Source: Firmicutes bacterium UBA4882 (lineage in GTDB: Bacteria; Bacillota; UBA4882). From it: DNA of 14,405 nt. The translations under genes and the position numbers were made by a program. Positions 5,460-13,233 of this stretch are shown here, in pieces. Where the stretch lies: contig DHDG01000006.1 of NCBI GenBank assembly GCA_002399265.1, forward strand, positions 424-14,828, in the 5' to 3' direction. A model generated the notes under the pieces. The model saw only the letters and a list, made by a program, of their open reading frames with translations. It was not told the DNA's origin and made no database searches. The first letter of the stretch is position 1; each line of letters begins with the position of its first letter.

Positions 5460-7259
5460 ATGAATATCTTTAAGAATGTACGATTTATTAAAATAGTATG
5501 TAGTTGCAGCGTCTTATTAACAACAGGCGTGGTTTTTTTGCGTCTGATCGCGGCTGTGATTCCTTCAATACAGACGATGATCATCGCTGGATTGCTTGAT
5601 GCTTTGCCGCGGTCTTTGCCAAACAGACAGTTCGCGGGTGTGCTGGGGCCACTAGTCGCCCTTTTTGCCATCCTGCTATCCTCTTACCTTGTTCAGGCAC
5701 TGAATCGTTTTTTAATGCTGAAACTGAGCATGCGCCTGGAAGATCACTTTAAGCCGGAGTTTGTTGGAAAAATCAGTCGTCTTTCTTATGAACACATTGA
5801 AAATGACGCGACTTATGATTTGTTGGAACGCGCAGGAACTGATCTTCCAGAAAGCATAGGGAGTGGATTTGTCAACTTAATGGATCTGGCGGAAATAAGC
5901 CTGCGCATCCTGGGTCCTGTTCTGATCATTGCCCGGTCTTCTGCACCTGTAGCAGTTATCTGCCTGCTTCTGATGATCCCGATTGCAATACTCGCCCAAA
6001 AAAGCGGTACTGAAGCTTATCAGGCTACTGCCCAGATAGCACCCCATGCCCGAAAAGCCAAATATCTGCAGTCTCTAATGTCTTCACGGGAAGCTACAGC
6101 TGAACGTAAGCTTTTTGGCTATGCGGCGAAAATCAATGGATACTGGAACAATGAGATGCGCCAGAAAATAGCTTTAGATTATGCAGCTGACAGGAAGATT
6201 TTCATCAGAGCGAAGGGCATCAGCATTCTGTTCACAGCACTTTTGCTGCTAATCACCCTGATCATGATTATGATTGTAAGGCAGGGACTGATGACGGCAG
6301 GCACCTGTATCAGTCTGTTTATTACATTTTCGCAGCTGGTGCATGTCTTATCATGGCAGTTATCAGATTTACTAAAAGAATACACCAATAAGCGTTTATA
6401 TCTGGAAGATCTGGACCATTTCCGGCAGCTGGCGGAAAAGCCGGCCAGTGATGGCATTCCGGATAGAGCTATTCTTGATATGCCGTTTGAAAGTCTTATT
6501 TTCGATCATGTCAGCTTCACATATCCGCAGACCGAACGGGAAATTTTACATGACTTTTGTCTGAACATTTTTCCGGGAAAGCAGTATGCTTTTGTTGGCA
6601 GGAATGGATGCGGAAAGTCAACGGTGATTAAGCTGCTTACAGGGCTTTATGACAATTATTGCGGCCGGATTTTACTGAACGGCAGGGATATTAAATCTTA
6701 CAGCGCCGCTGAAATAAAAGCCTATCTTGCCGTTGTTTATCAGGATTTCGCCAAGTATCAGCTGTCGGCTAAAGAAGCATTGCGGTTGGGTAATCAGGAC
6801 CTTGGGGAACAGGAATTGGTGGTTTTGCTTGAACAAACCGGACTGGCCCGCAAAGTGGAGTCGTTTACTAACGGTATTGAGACTCCCTTAGGCAAGTTGG
6901 AGTCGGGCAGTATGGAGCTGTCTGAAGGACAGTGGCAAAGGTTGGCCCTGGCACGATGCTTTGGCAGAGGGGCCAGGCTTTTGGTGCTGGACGAGCCTGC
7001 GGCTGCCCTTGACGCTCTGGCTGAAAGTAAAATCTATCAGGTGATCCGCAACATCGGTGCAAGGAGACACACATGTACGTTATATGTCACGCATCGTTTG
7101 TCGGCGGCCCGAACGGCGGATGAAATCATTGTCATGGAGGATGGCCGGGTTATTGGGCAGGGTACCCATCAGACTTTGCTGACACAGAATGCGCATTATG
7201 CAGAAATGTTCCATACTCAACAGAAGTGGTATTTGAAGAAAGAAGCGGCGGAAGCATGA
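5460..7259 (+). CDS. ABC half-transporter, permease-ATPase fusion (RiPP export, first)
   Basis: The predicted product is 599 residues: a six-helix type-1 exporter domain (hydrophobic spans between about residues 15 and 300) fused to an ATPase. Walker A is GRNGCGKST (380-388), the Q-loop VVYQDF (Gln428), the signature LSEGQ (487-491), Walker B LLVLDE (507-512) and the switch His545 (YVTHRL), so the site set is complete. There is no N-terminal C39 peptidase domain, unlike leader-cleaving bacteriocin exporters. ATG 5460 (GGTG 5 bases upstream) is preferred over the in-frame TTG 5424, which lacks a binding site. A tiny frame (ATG 5449) ends in an ATGA overlap with this start. The gene overlaps the next transporter, which suggests a heterodimer. 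Its likely cargo is the modified peptide from 5271-5384. Confidence 0.88.
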   Translation: MNIFKNVRFIKIVCSCSVLLTTGVVFLRLIAAVIPSIQTMIIAGLLDALPRSLPNRQFAGVLGPLVALFAILLSSYLVQALNRFLMLKLSMRLEDHFKPEFVGKISRLSYEHIENDATYDLLERAGTDLPESIGSGFVNLMDLAEISLRILGPVLIIARSSAPVAVICLLLMIPIAILAQKSGTEAYQATAQIAPHARKAKYLQSLMSSREATAERKLFGYAAKINGYWNNEMRQKIALDYAADRKIFIRAKGISILFTALLLLITLIMIMIVRQGLMTAGTCISLFITFSQLVHVLSWQLSDLLKEYTNKRLYLEDLDHFRQLAEKPASDGIPDRAILDMPFESLIFDHVSFTYPQTEREILHDFCLNIFPGKQYAFVGRNGCGKSTVIKLLTGLYDNYCGRILLNGRDIKSYSAAEIKAYLAVVYQDFAKYQLSAKEALRLGNQDLGEQELVVLLEQTGLARKVESFTNGIETPLGKLESGSMELSEGQWQRLALARCFGRGARLLVLDEPAAALDALAESKIYQVIRNIGARRHTCTLYVTHRLSAARTADEIIVMEDGRVIGQGTHQTLLTQNAHYAEMFHTQQKWYLKKEAAEA

Positions 7260-9127
7260 GTATAGCGAAAAATGTTAAGCAAAAGGTTGCGCAACGGGCT
7301 GCGCGAAATGTAGCGCAGAGATCTGCGCGAAATGCCGTGCGAAATGCTGCGCGAAAAGAACGACTCCCGAAGCTTGTTTTTAAAACGCTGCCCTTGGTTT
7401 TTCGGGTGTCACCTGCTCTGTTTATTCTTGAATACACGGCCACTTTATTCGATGCTGTGCTGCTGGTATTGACGACGATTTCCCTTCAGAATTTTTTTGA
7501 GCATGTCACCAAACTGGCAGCTGGTGAAACTTCATTTAATGCGGTATTATTGGCGTTGATTTGGTTTGCTCTTTTGAAAATGGCGGATGAAGCGGCCGAT
7601 GGAGTCGCGAATTTTCTTGGAGAGCTTTACGCAAGTAAAAGTAATCAGGTTATGCTAAATGAACTGAACCGGAAAGTGGATCGGTTGGATGCCCTGGAAT
7701 TAGAAGATCCTGAGATATTGACTCAGATCGGCCAGGCCTACCGGGGTGCCTATGATGTCAGAAATCTTATTCATGTTGTGATGGATATTGCCTGCCTGTA
7801 TGTCCCCTACTTTGTATTTATGGGACTCTATTTATGGCATGTCGAGCCCGTGCTGCCCTGGATCCTGCCGCTGGTTTTCATTCCGGTTATTGTTATGCAC
7901 ATGTTGCGTTCCAATTACTATACGAGACTGGATGATCTGTCCGCTCCGCTGCGCCGCAAAGAAGAGCACTATAAAGAATGCATGACAACGCGCCCTTTCT
8001 TTAAGGAAACCAGAGCGCTGGGAGCTGGCGGGTTTTTTCTGGCGCGCTATACTCAAACATTCAAAAGGATTCAACAGCTGCGTTACCAGACTGAATTGAG
8101 AAGCCAAGGCGTTGAAATTGCGGCGAACGTATGCTCTCTTGCCGGATATATTGCTATCATAGGATTGTTGATTGCACTATTAATGCAGGGGAGGATTGCG
8201 ATTAGCTCATTTGCTGCAATCCTGGCAGCGATGTATGAGATGTTTGCGTTGATGACAGAAGTTTTCGATTACAGGCTGGGCGAATTGTCTGCCAGCATGG
8301 GACAGATTCATAAGTATTTCAGGTTTCTCGCTTTACCGGAACAAAGGTATGGCCAAAAGCAGATTAGCAGCCCAAAAACGCTGACGCTCGAAAAGGTTGG
8401 CTTTTCCTATCCCGGTACAACCCGGTCAGCCCTACGCGATATCTCTGTTACGATAAACCCCGGAGAAACGCTCGCCATTGTGGGTGAAAACGGTTCCGGA
8501 AAGACGACACTGGCCAAACTCATCTTAGGATTATATCGGCCAGAACAGGGACAGATTCTGCTGGGCGGAATTCCCCTGAGCGAACTGGCTGAGGAAAATG
8601 CATATAAAAACGTGTCCTGTGTCTTTCAGGATTTCCAGCGTTACCAGCTGTCGCTGCGGGATAATGTGGCGATCAGTGATTACGCCAAACTGGCGGTCAC
8701 CGATGATGCTGCAGTGCAGGAGGCTGCCTCAGCCGCCGGGTTTCATATTAATCAACAGCAGATGGTGCAGGGAATGGACACAATCCTCAGCAAGGAATTC
8801 GGAGGGACCGATTTATCGCGCGGCGAATGGCAGCGGTTATCAATTGCCCGCGCCTATTATCGAGCATATTGGCTCATAGTGCTTGATGAGCCCACCGCCG
8901 CGATCGATCCTTTTGAAGAAGACCGCATCTATCGCGATTTCATGGCATTAAAGAAGAATTGTACTGCCATTATCATTACGCATCGTCTAGGTGCGGTACG
9001 GATGGCTGATTGCGTTCTAGTGTTGCGGGAAGGCCAAATGACAGCTATCGGAACTCACGAACAACTGTTAAGTGAATCCCGGTACTATCGCAAGCTTTGG
9101 GCGGCCCAAAACCGGTATATGAAATAA
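7256..9127 (+). CDS. ABC half-transporter, permease-ATPase fusion (RiPP export, second)
   Basis: The predicted product is 623 residues. ATG 7256 overlaps the upstream TGA (ATGA) with GGCGGAAG nearby; the in-frame GTG 7226 would lie inside the preceding gene. After an odd basic N-terminal extension of about 40 residues come the membrane helices and an ATPase with Walker A GENGSGKTT (410-418), Q-loop CVFQDF (Gln458), signature LSRGE (520-524, Glu in place of the usual final Gln), Walker B IVLDE (541-545) and switch His576 (ITHRL). No C39 peptidase domain is present. Together with the upstream half-transporter it probably forms a heterodimeric peptide exporter; a separate homodimer for immunity cannot be excluded. 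The gene runs convergently into the minus-strand glycosidase-like gene with only 31 bases between. Confidence 0.88.
   Translation: MSIAKNVKQKVAQRAARNVAQRSARNAVRNAARKERLPKLVFKTLPLVFRVSPALFILEYTATLFDAVLLVLTTISLQNFFEHVTKLAAGETSFNAVLLALIWFALLKMADEAADGVANFLGELYASKSNQVMLNELNRKVDRLDALELEDPEILTQIGQAYRGAYDVRNLIHVVMDIACLYVPYFVFMGLYLWHVEPVLPWILPLVFIPVIVMHMLRSNYYTRLDDLSAPLRRKEEHYKECMTTRPFFKETRALGAGGFFLARYTQTFKRIQQLRYQTELRSQGVEIAANVCSLAGYIAIIGLLIALLMQGRIAISSFAAILAAMYEMFALMTEVFDYRLGELSASMGQIHKYFRFLALPEQRYGQKQISSPKTLTLEKVGFSYPGTTRSALRDISVTINPGETLAIVGENGSGKTTLAKLILGLYRPEQGQILLGGIPLSELAEENAYKNVSCVFQDFQRYQLSLRDNVAISDYAKLAVTDDAAVQEAASAAGFHINQQQMVQGMDTILSKEFGGTDLSRGEWQRLSIARAYYRAYWLIVLDEPTAAIDPFEEDRIYRDFMALKKNCTAIIITHRLGAVRMADCVLVLREGQMTAIGTHEQLLSESRYYRKLWAAQNRYMK
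7286..7357 (+). repeat. Six-unit 12-nt in-frame repeat at the N-terminus of the second transporter
   Basis: Six consecutive 12-base units encode VAQR, AARN, VAQR, SARN, AVRN and AARK. Units 2, 4, 5 and 6 share the frame GCGCGAAA or GTGCGAAA. The encoded segment is an Arg-rich, Ala-rich probable helix placed in the cytoplasm before the first membrane span, with a positive charge every fourth residue. Confidence 0.85.
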
Positions 9128-9158
9128 GGGCGAATAAGGGCGCATAAGCGCGGTTTTC

Positions 9159-11357
9159 CTACCTGCGGTACCGCAGTACCACGATACCGTCTTCCCCCAG
9201 TTTGGCCTGGATCTGTCCCAGTAGTACCGGCTCTGCTTCCGATCCGCCCCATGAGAAGACGACCTCGGGAGCTCCGGGGCATAAGTCGCGCGCCAGTTCG
9301 AACCTGCCGGCTCGGGCGCGGCCGCGGTTAATCAGGAAGACGTAGGTATGCGCAGGAGTGGTGCGGTAGACAACTTCTACAGGCAGTTCGCTTTTAGTGC
9401 GCGGGGTTAGGCCCCATTCCGCCAATAAGTCTCTGCAAAACTCGCACAGGGTTCGTATCTCCGCTTCGCTCAGGCGGTAATAATGCGGAAGCATCAATGA
9501 TCCGCCGATCACGGTCCCCAAAACGGCACTCACTCCCTGGCCAAAGGGCATCGCATAGCCAAGGATTTCCGAAGAAGATGGGCTGAGCAATAAAACGTGC
9601 GCATCTGCTCTGGGAACGAAGACAGTATGCTGGATGTCGCCTCTGATATAGCGTCCGGTGGCGTCAACCATTGGCATGGCTGGCAGGTGTGTTTTCAGGA
9701 TCGGTTCCAACTCTGCCCGCATGTACATATTAAGGCTCATGTCTGCGCTCATCTTCAAACTATCACCCGAGGCGGGGTAGTCATTGCGAATAAGCTCAGG
9801 TTCATACTCGCCCTTAGGCTGAGATCCGGACTTAGGCTCAAAGAAACGGAGACGGGCCAGATGCCAAGCCCAGGCAACCAGTAAGCCGAGGCGGCCTACA
9901 CTTTTATGATTTTTTTCAGGGGTGGCATACAGGGCAGAAGTATCCAACGGTTTGCCAGAAAGGTCATATTTCGGATGCACCGGCAAGGTTACCAGGACGC
10001 CACCTGCTTCAACATATTGAACCAGTTTGTCATAGGAATCGCGGTCGATGTAGCCGAGATTCGGGAAAAACAGGATCCGGCAGCGCCGCAATTCAGACTC
10101 CTCGGCGTTTTTCAGGTCCATAAAACGCGGCCGGAAGCCAGAGACTGCCAGCAAGGCATAAACTCCATAAAGGCCTTCGCGGCGGATGAATGCGGATGGA
10201 TCAATTGCATAGCGACCCAAAAGAAAGTCCTCGGGATAAAGTTGTTGATTAGGTTCATAGCACAAGATGCCAACGTTATCCAAAATAGCGGTGGCGGCCA
10301 AGAGTTCTTGTTCATAATGCGCGATAAATCTGGCCGTCGCTTGGATGGCACTCCAATTGCGATCGGTTTCGCACGGATTGGAATCGGTAGCAGTTGTCTC
10401 TGCTGATGATGGCCTTGGGATTTGGAAGCGCCAGCTGCCGAAAGCTTTGGTGCCATGCGCGATGGCGCTGATGGCCGCCTGAGTCGCAGTGTTGGCCGTG
10501 ATGTTGCTGTTTTCGTCCAATCCGGCGCAGTCAAGGCGGGCGGCGCATGCCGGAGATGCCAGACGCATGGCGGCAACATCGGATGTCAAGGCCGCCCGAA
10601 AAGGAAAGTCTGCGGCATAAGGTGTATCTGAATATTTGGTAGTCAAATCATAGCCGCAATAGAGCGGGACAGGCAAAAGATTGTGGGCCAGATCGGTCAA
10701 CCAGTCCAGCAGTTCGCGGCTCCATTGCGCGCCAAATTCCTGCCAGTCATGCAAAGCGTCCTGCTTGAGCGGCGGGGTAAGCGGACGGATCTCCGACCAA
10801 TCCTGCCAAGATGAACCCCAGACCTGATTAAGCGCCTCCAGGGTGCCATATTTATGCTCCAGGGAGTGCCTGAACCGCGCGGCCACCTCCAGATCGTGAT
10901 GATAATCTTGATGATGATCAGGGCACGCGGCTGCACAGTCAATTTGCACGGCAATAATCGGATCCGCTTGATACTGCAGCAGGGCGGCGCCCAGACTTTC
11001 GTACCAGCGGACAAGCTGTTCACGCTGATGCGATTGTCCCAAAGAAAAAAGCTGTCTCTGGTCAAAAGGTCCCGGGTTAATTACAAGTGGCAGACTGGCT
11101 GTGCGGCATGCCTCTATAAAGCCGATCAGGTTCCGCGAGGGATGACTGCGGCCGTCAAAGTCATAGACTTGCTCTTCCGTTACATGCCGAGACAAAGAAA
11201 CCGCTGCCGAAACACCGTTTAGGCCCGATTTTTTGAAGGATTCGAGCAGGATCGGCCAACGATCGGGCTCAATCTGTGCATAAGGAATTATACCAAAGCG
11301 TGGGAAAAAAGGCTGATCATCAAGTTTGAACAAGCCGTTTGCTGCCGTAAGAAACAT
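9159..11357 (-). CDS. GH35/GH42-like glycoside hydrolase homologue, probably altered catalysis
   Basis: The predicted product is 732 residues with no signal peptide. The N-terminal part is a clan GH-A barrel: LPLVINPGPFDQ matches the RPGPY loop of family 35, IIAVQID (134-140) matches the strand that carries the acid/base glutamate, and YGTLEALNQVWG (170-181) matches the family 42/35 helix. GTKAFGSWRFQIPR (302-315) fits the end of the barrel. From about residue 363 there is a GATase-like domain (RCRILFFPNLGYIDRDSYDKL, AGGVLVTLP) as in family 42 trimerisation domains. At the acid/base position the usual Asn-Glu is replaced by Cys-Ala (QIDCAAAC). ATG 11357 follows GGAGG by 7 bases; an in-frame upstream start (11378) is unlikely. 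It lies 52 bases after the subtilisin gene on the same strand. It could be a beta-galactosidase-like enzyme with relocated residues or a binding protein. Confidence 0.78.
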   Translation of the reverse strand: MFLTAANGLFKLDDQPFFPRFGIIPYAQIEPDRWPILLESFKKSGLNGVSAAVSLSRHVTEEQVYDFDGRSHPSRNLIGFIEACRTASLPLVINPGPFDQRQLFSLGQSHQREQLVRWYESLGAALLQYQADPIIAVQIDCAAACPDHHQDYHHDLEVAARFRHSLEHKYGTLEALNQVWGSSWQDWSEIRPLTPPLKQDALHDWQEFGAQWSRELLDWLTDLAHNLLPVPLYCGYDLTTKYSDTPYAADFPFRAALTSDVAAMRLASPACAARLDCAGLDENSNITANTATQAAISAIAHGTKAFGSWRFQIPRPSSAETTATDSNPCETDRNWSAIQATARFIAHYEQELLAATAILDNVGILCYEPNQQLYPEDFLLGRYAIDPSAFIRREGLYGVYALLAVSGFRPRFMDLKNAEESELRRCRILFFPNLGYIDRDSYDKLVQYVEAGGVLVTLPVHPKYDLSGKPLDTSALYATPEKNHKSVGRLGLLVAWAWHLARLRFFEPKSGSQPKGEYEPELIRNDYPASGDSLKMSADMSLNMYMRAELEPILKTHLPAMPMVDATGRYIRGDIQHTVFVPRADAHVLLLSPSSSEILGYAMPFGQGVSAVLGTVIGGSLMLPHYYRLSEAEIRTLCEFCRDLLAEWGLTPRTKSELPVEVVYRTTPAHTYVFLINRGRARAGRFELARDLCPGAPEVVFSWGGSEAEPVLLGQIQAKLGEDGIVVLRYRR

Positions 11358-11409
11358 CCTTGAACCTCCAGAATACAACCTTTATGTACTATGATCATAT
11401 GCGGGCCAA

Positions 11410-13083
11410 TCAGGGAATACGTCCTGCAGCAAGCAGCAGATCATTATTGGTACCGGGAATCGTAATTAATGTCCGTGATTCTCCATAATAATCGCCGGTG
11501 TTGATGGCCTGATCGAAATTGCTATCGATCCACACTGTTAACAGCCACTGACCATCTGGGCAATGCGGAAACTGAAAACTGGCATCCAGGTTGACGGCTA
11601 GCGGTCCGGCTGCCGTTACTCCGGAAGGGGCGGCCCGTAAAGACACGCGGGCGAATGGTAGCGCCACCGCGCTCAGGGCATCGATCCGCCCAAAGCCATA
11701 CTCGTTGTCTTTGCCGGAAGCGCCACGGTCGATGGCCGTTTCCTGGATCCAGGAGCGCAAGGCGTCAGGATCGGAAATGCCAGCCGAAGCCAGCAGTGCA
11801 GCCAAGGCGGAAACATGGGGTGCCGCCATTGAAGTGCCGCTCAGATAGCCATAGCCGGGCGTACCATCGGGTTTGACGATTGTGCTGAGAATACCGTGGC
11901 AATCCTGCGGAGAACTATAGTATTCCGTTCCAGGCGCGACCACGGCAATTTCCGGACCGAAATTCGAAAAGAGGGCGCGCTTGTCATTCGCATCCACAGC
12001 GCCGACAGCGATCACGCACGGGTGGCAGGCCGGATAGAGGACGGGTTCATTATCTTCGGCACCGTTGCCGGAAGCGGCCACCAGCAGGACCCCGCGATTG
12101 TAAGCATATTCGATGGCTGCATCAAGCAAATCATTATTGAAGGTACCCAGACTCATATTGATGATATCAGCGCCATTGTCCACCGCATCATAGATCGCAT
12201 CCTGGATTGCCAGGAGCGAACCATCGCCATTATCGTTGAGAACCCGCAAAGGCATCAGCCGAATCTGCGGTGCGATACCGACAACTGGTAAGTCGAGCGC
12301 GGCGGCGGCGACGATCCCGGCGACATGTGTGCCGTGTGATGCATTTGCACCGGCGGGATTGTCGACGGATGGGTCTGTATCCTTCATGACATAATCATAT
12401 TTAAAGTCAGTCCATTGGCCTTGCAGGGCCGGATGATCCAGTTTGAAGCCGGTATCAATGATGGCGACCGTAATTTCAGAATCGCCACTGGTAATATCCC
12501 AGGCACCTGGTACGCGAATGCGGCTCAGGTTCCATAAATTAGCGGGGATAGCCTTGGTTGCTGCCCTGGCGGCTGTGAAATTCTGGGTTAGCGGCTGTAG
12601 CGGCTGTAACTGCGGCTGTAACGGCTGTAGCGGCTGTAGTGCACCGATACTAAGCGTACGCACTAGATAGTTGGGTTCGATCGCAATGACTCCGGGTATC
12701 GCCTGCATGCGCTGTCTGGCAGCCGAGGCGGTGGCGTGATCAGGAAAGCTGAAAAGCGCCATTCCCGGTGACTGGGAGCGGCTGACGCGGGCGCCGGACA
12801 GAGGTTGTGCCGCTGCCTCAGCCAGTGTTAAGGCTTCCGAAAAGGCATAGCGGACAATAAGCTCATTGGGGATCACCCACTCAGAAAGATCACGTTGGTT
12901 GTTAACTGCCAACTTAGAGAGACTGCGCGGCAATTCAGCGCCCGCAGCAGCAGTTTGGGCGTATTCACGGGTGCCACCGGCAATTATGACAGAGCCGGAG
13001 ACCTTGTTGTTTTTTAAACATCCAGTTGGCAATAGAGATAGCGCTGCTATTGCGATAATAAGCAAGAACGGTCGCCAACGCAC
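11410..13083 (-). CDS. Subtilisin-family (S8) serine protease, predicted lipoprotein
   Basis: The predicted product is 557 residues. A lipoprotein-like signal (hydrophobic 6-18, LLPTGC, Cys22; Pro at -3 is not ideal) suggests anchoring outside the membrane. Residues about 70-145 form an I9-like propeptide (NELIVRYAF, ending IAIEPNYLVRTL). A Leu-Gln-Pro linker (149-165) follows. The catalytic domain has Asp210 (IIDTGF), His250 (SHGTHVAG), oxyanion Asn340 (AASGNG) and Ser418 (SGTSMAAPH), so all active residues are present. The last ~80 residues look like a beta domain with an Asp-rich loop (DSNFDQAINTGD). GTG 13083 is used as start because AGAGGTG lies about 7 bases before it. It is divergent from the csoR-like gene and leads into the glycosidase-like gene. 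Substrate unknown; extracellular protein turnover or spore/peptide processing are options. Confidence 0.9.
   Translation of the reverse strand: MRWRPFLLIIAIAALSLLPTGCLKNNKVSGSVIIAGGTREYAQTAAAGAELPRSLSKLAVNNQRDLSEWVIPNELIVRYAFSEALTLAEAAAQPLSGARVSRSQSPGMALFSFPDHATASAARQRMQAIPGVIAIEPNYLVRTLSIGALQPLQPLQPQLQPLQPLTQNFTAARAATKAIPANLWNLSRIRVPGAWDITSGDSEITVAIIDTGFKLDHPALQGQWTDFKYDYVMKDTDPSVDNPAGANASHGTHVAGIVAAAALDLPVVGIAPQIRLMPLRVLNDNGDGSLLAIQDAIYDAVDNGADIINMSLGTFNNDLLDAAIEYAYNRGVLLVAASGNGAEDNEPVLYPACHPCVIAVGAVDANDKRALFSNFGPEIAVVAPGTEYYSSPQDCHGILSTIVKPDGTPGYGYLSGTSMAAPHVSALAALLASAGISDPDALRSWIQETAIDRGASGKDNEYGFGRIDALSAVALPFARVSLRAAPSGVTAAGPLAVNLDASFQFPHCPDGQWLLTVWIDSNFDQAINTGDYYGESRTLITIPGTNNDLLLAAGRIP
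12592..12639 (-). repeat. 9-nt tandem repeat (CGGCTGTAR) in the subtilisin linker
   Basis: Five copies of CGGCTGTAG or CGGCTGTAA on the plus strand, with one extra CTG after the second copy, encode Leu-Gln-Pro units on the minus strand. They form a Pro/Gln hinge between the propeptide and the catalytic domain of the subtilisin. Confidence 0.9.
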
Positions 13084-13162
13084 GCTGCATCACCTCTAAC
13101 CCCATATATTCAACATTACCGCAGGGGTACCTTTTTAGGGCAGCGTTTTTTCGAAAAAGATA

Positions 13163-13191
13163 TTGACAAAAGAGAGTGCGCATTATAGGAT
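13163..13191 (+). promoter_or_regulatory. Sigma-A promoter of the csoR-like/thioredoxin operon
   Basis: TTGACA (13163-13168), 17 bases, then TAGGAT (13186-13191, 4 of 6 matches to TATAAT). The operator-like palindrome begins just 2 bases after it, over the expected transcription start. Confidence 0.75.
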
Positions 13192-13192
13192 A

Positions 13193-13213
13193 ATACCATA
13201 GGGGGTATGGTAT
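13193..13213. promoter_or_regulatory. CsoR-type operator
   Basis: A perfect inverted repeat with arms ATACCATA and TATGGTAT around GGGGG. This resembles the published CsoR-family operators, which have a G-tract centre between TACC and GGTA arms (for example upstream of copZA in Bacillus subtilis). Its position over the transcription start of the csoR-like gene implies autorepression. Confidence 0.8.
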
Positions 13214-13233
13214 ATAGGGAAAGGGTGTAACGC

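Noticed and set aside
9140..9157. Terminator between the second transporter and the glycosidase-like gene (GCGC-ATAA-GCGC then GGTTTT)
   Set aside because: The stem is only 4 bp and the T-run is short.
9163..9176. Perfect 14-bp palindrome CTGCGGTACCGCAG
   Set aside because: It encodes the last codons of the glycosidase-like protein, has no loop and no T-run; probably chance or a weak convergent-end structure.
9597..10631. Long plus-strand frames inside the glycosidase-like region
   Set aside because: They are antisense shadows of a continuous 732-residue minus-strand protein with family motifs and a good ribosome binding site.
13148..13159. Palindrome TTTTTCGAAAAA upstream of the csoR-like promoter
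   Set aside because: Low-complexity A/T palindrome without further support as an operator.
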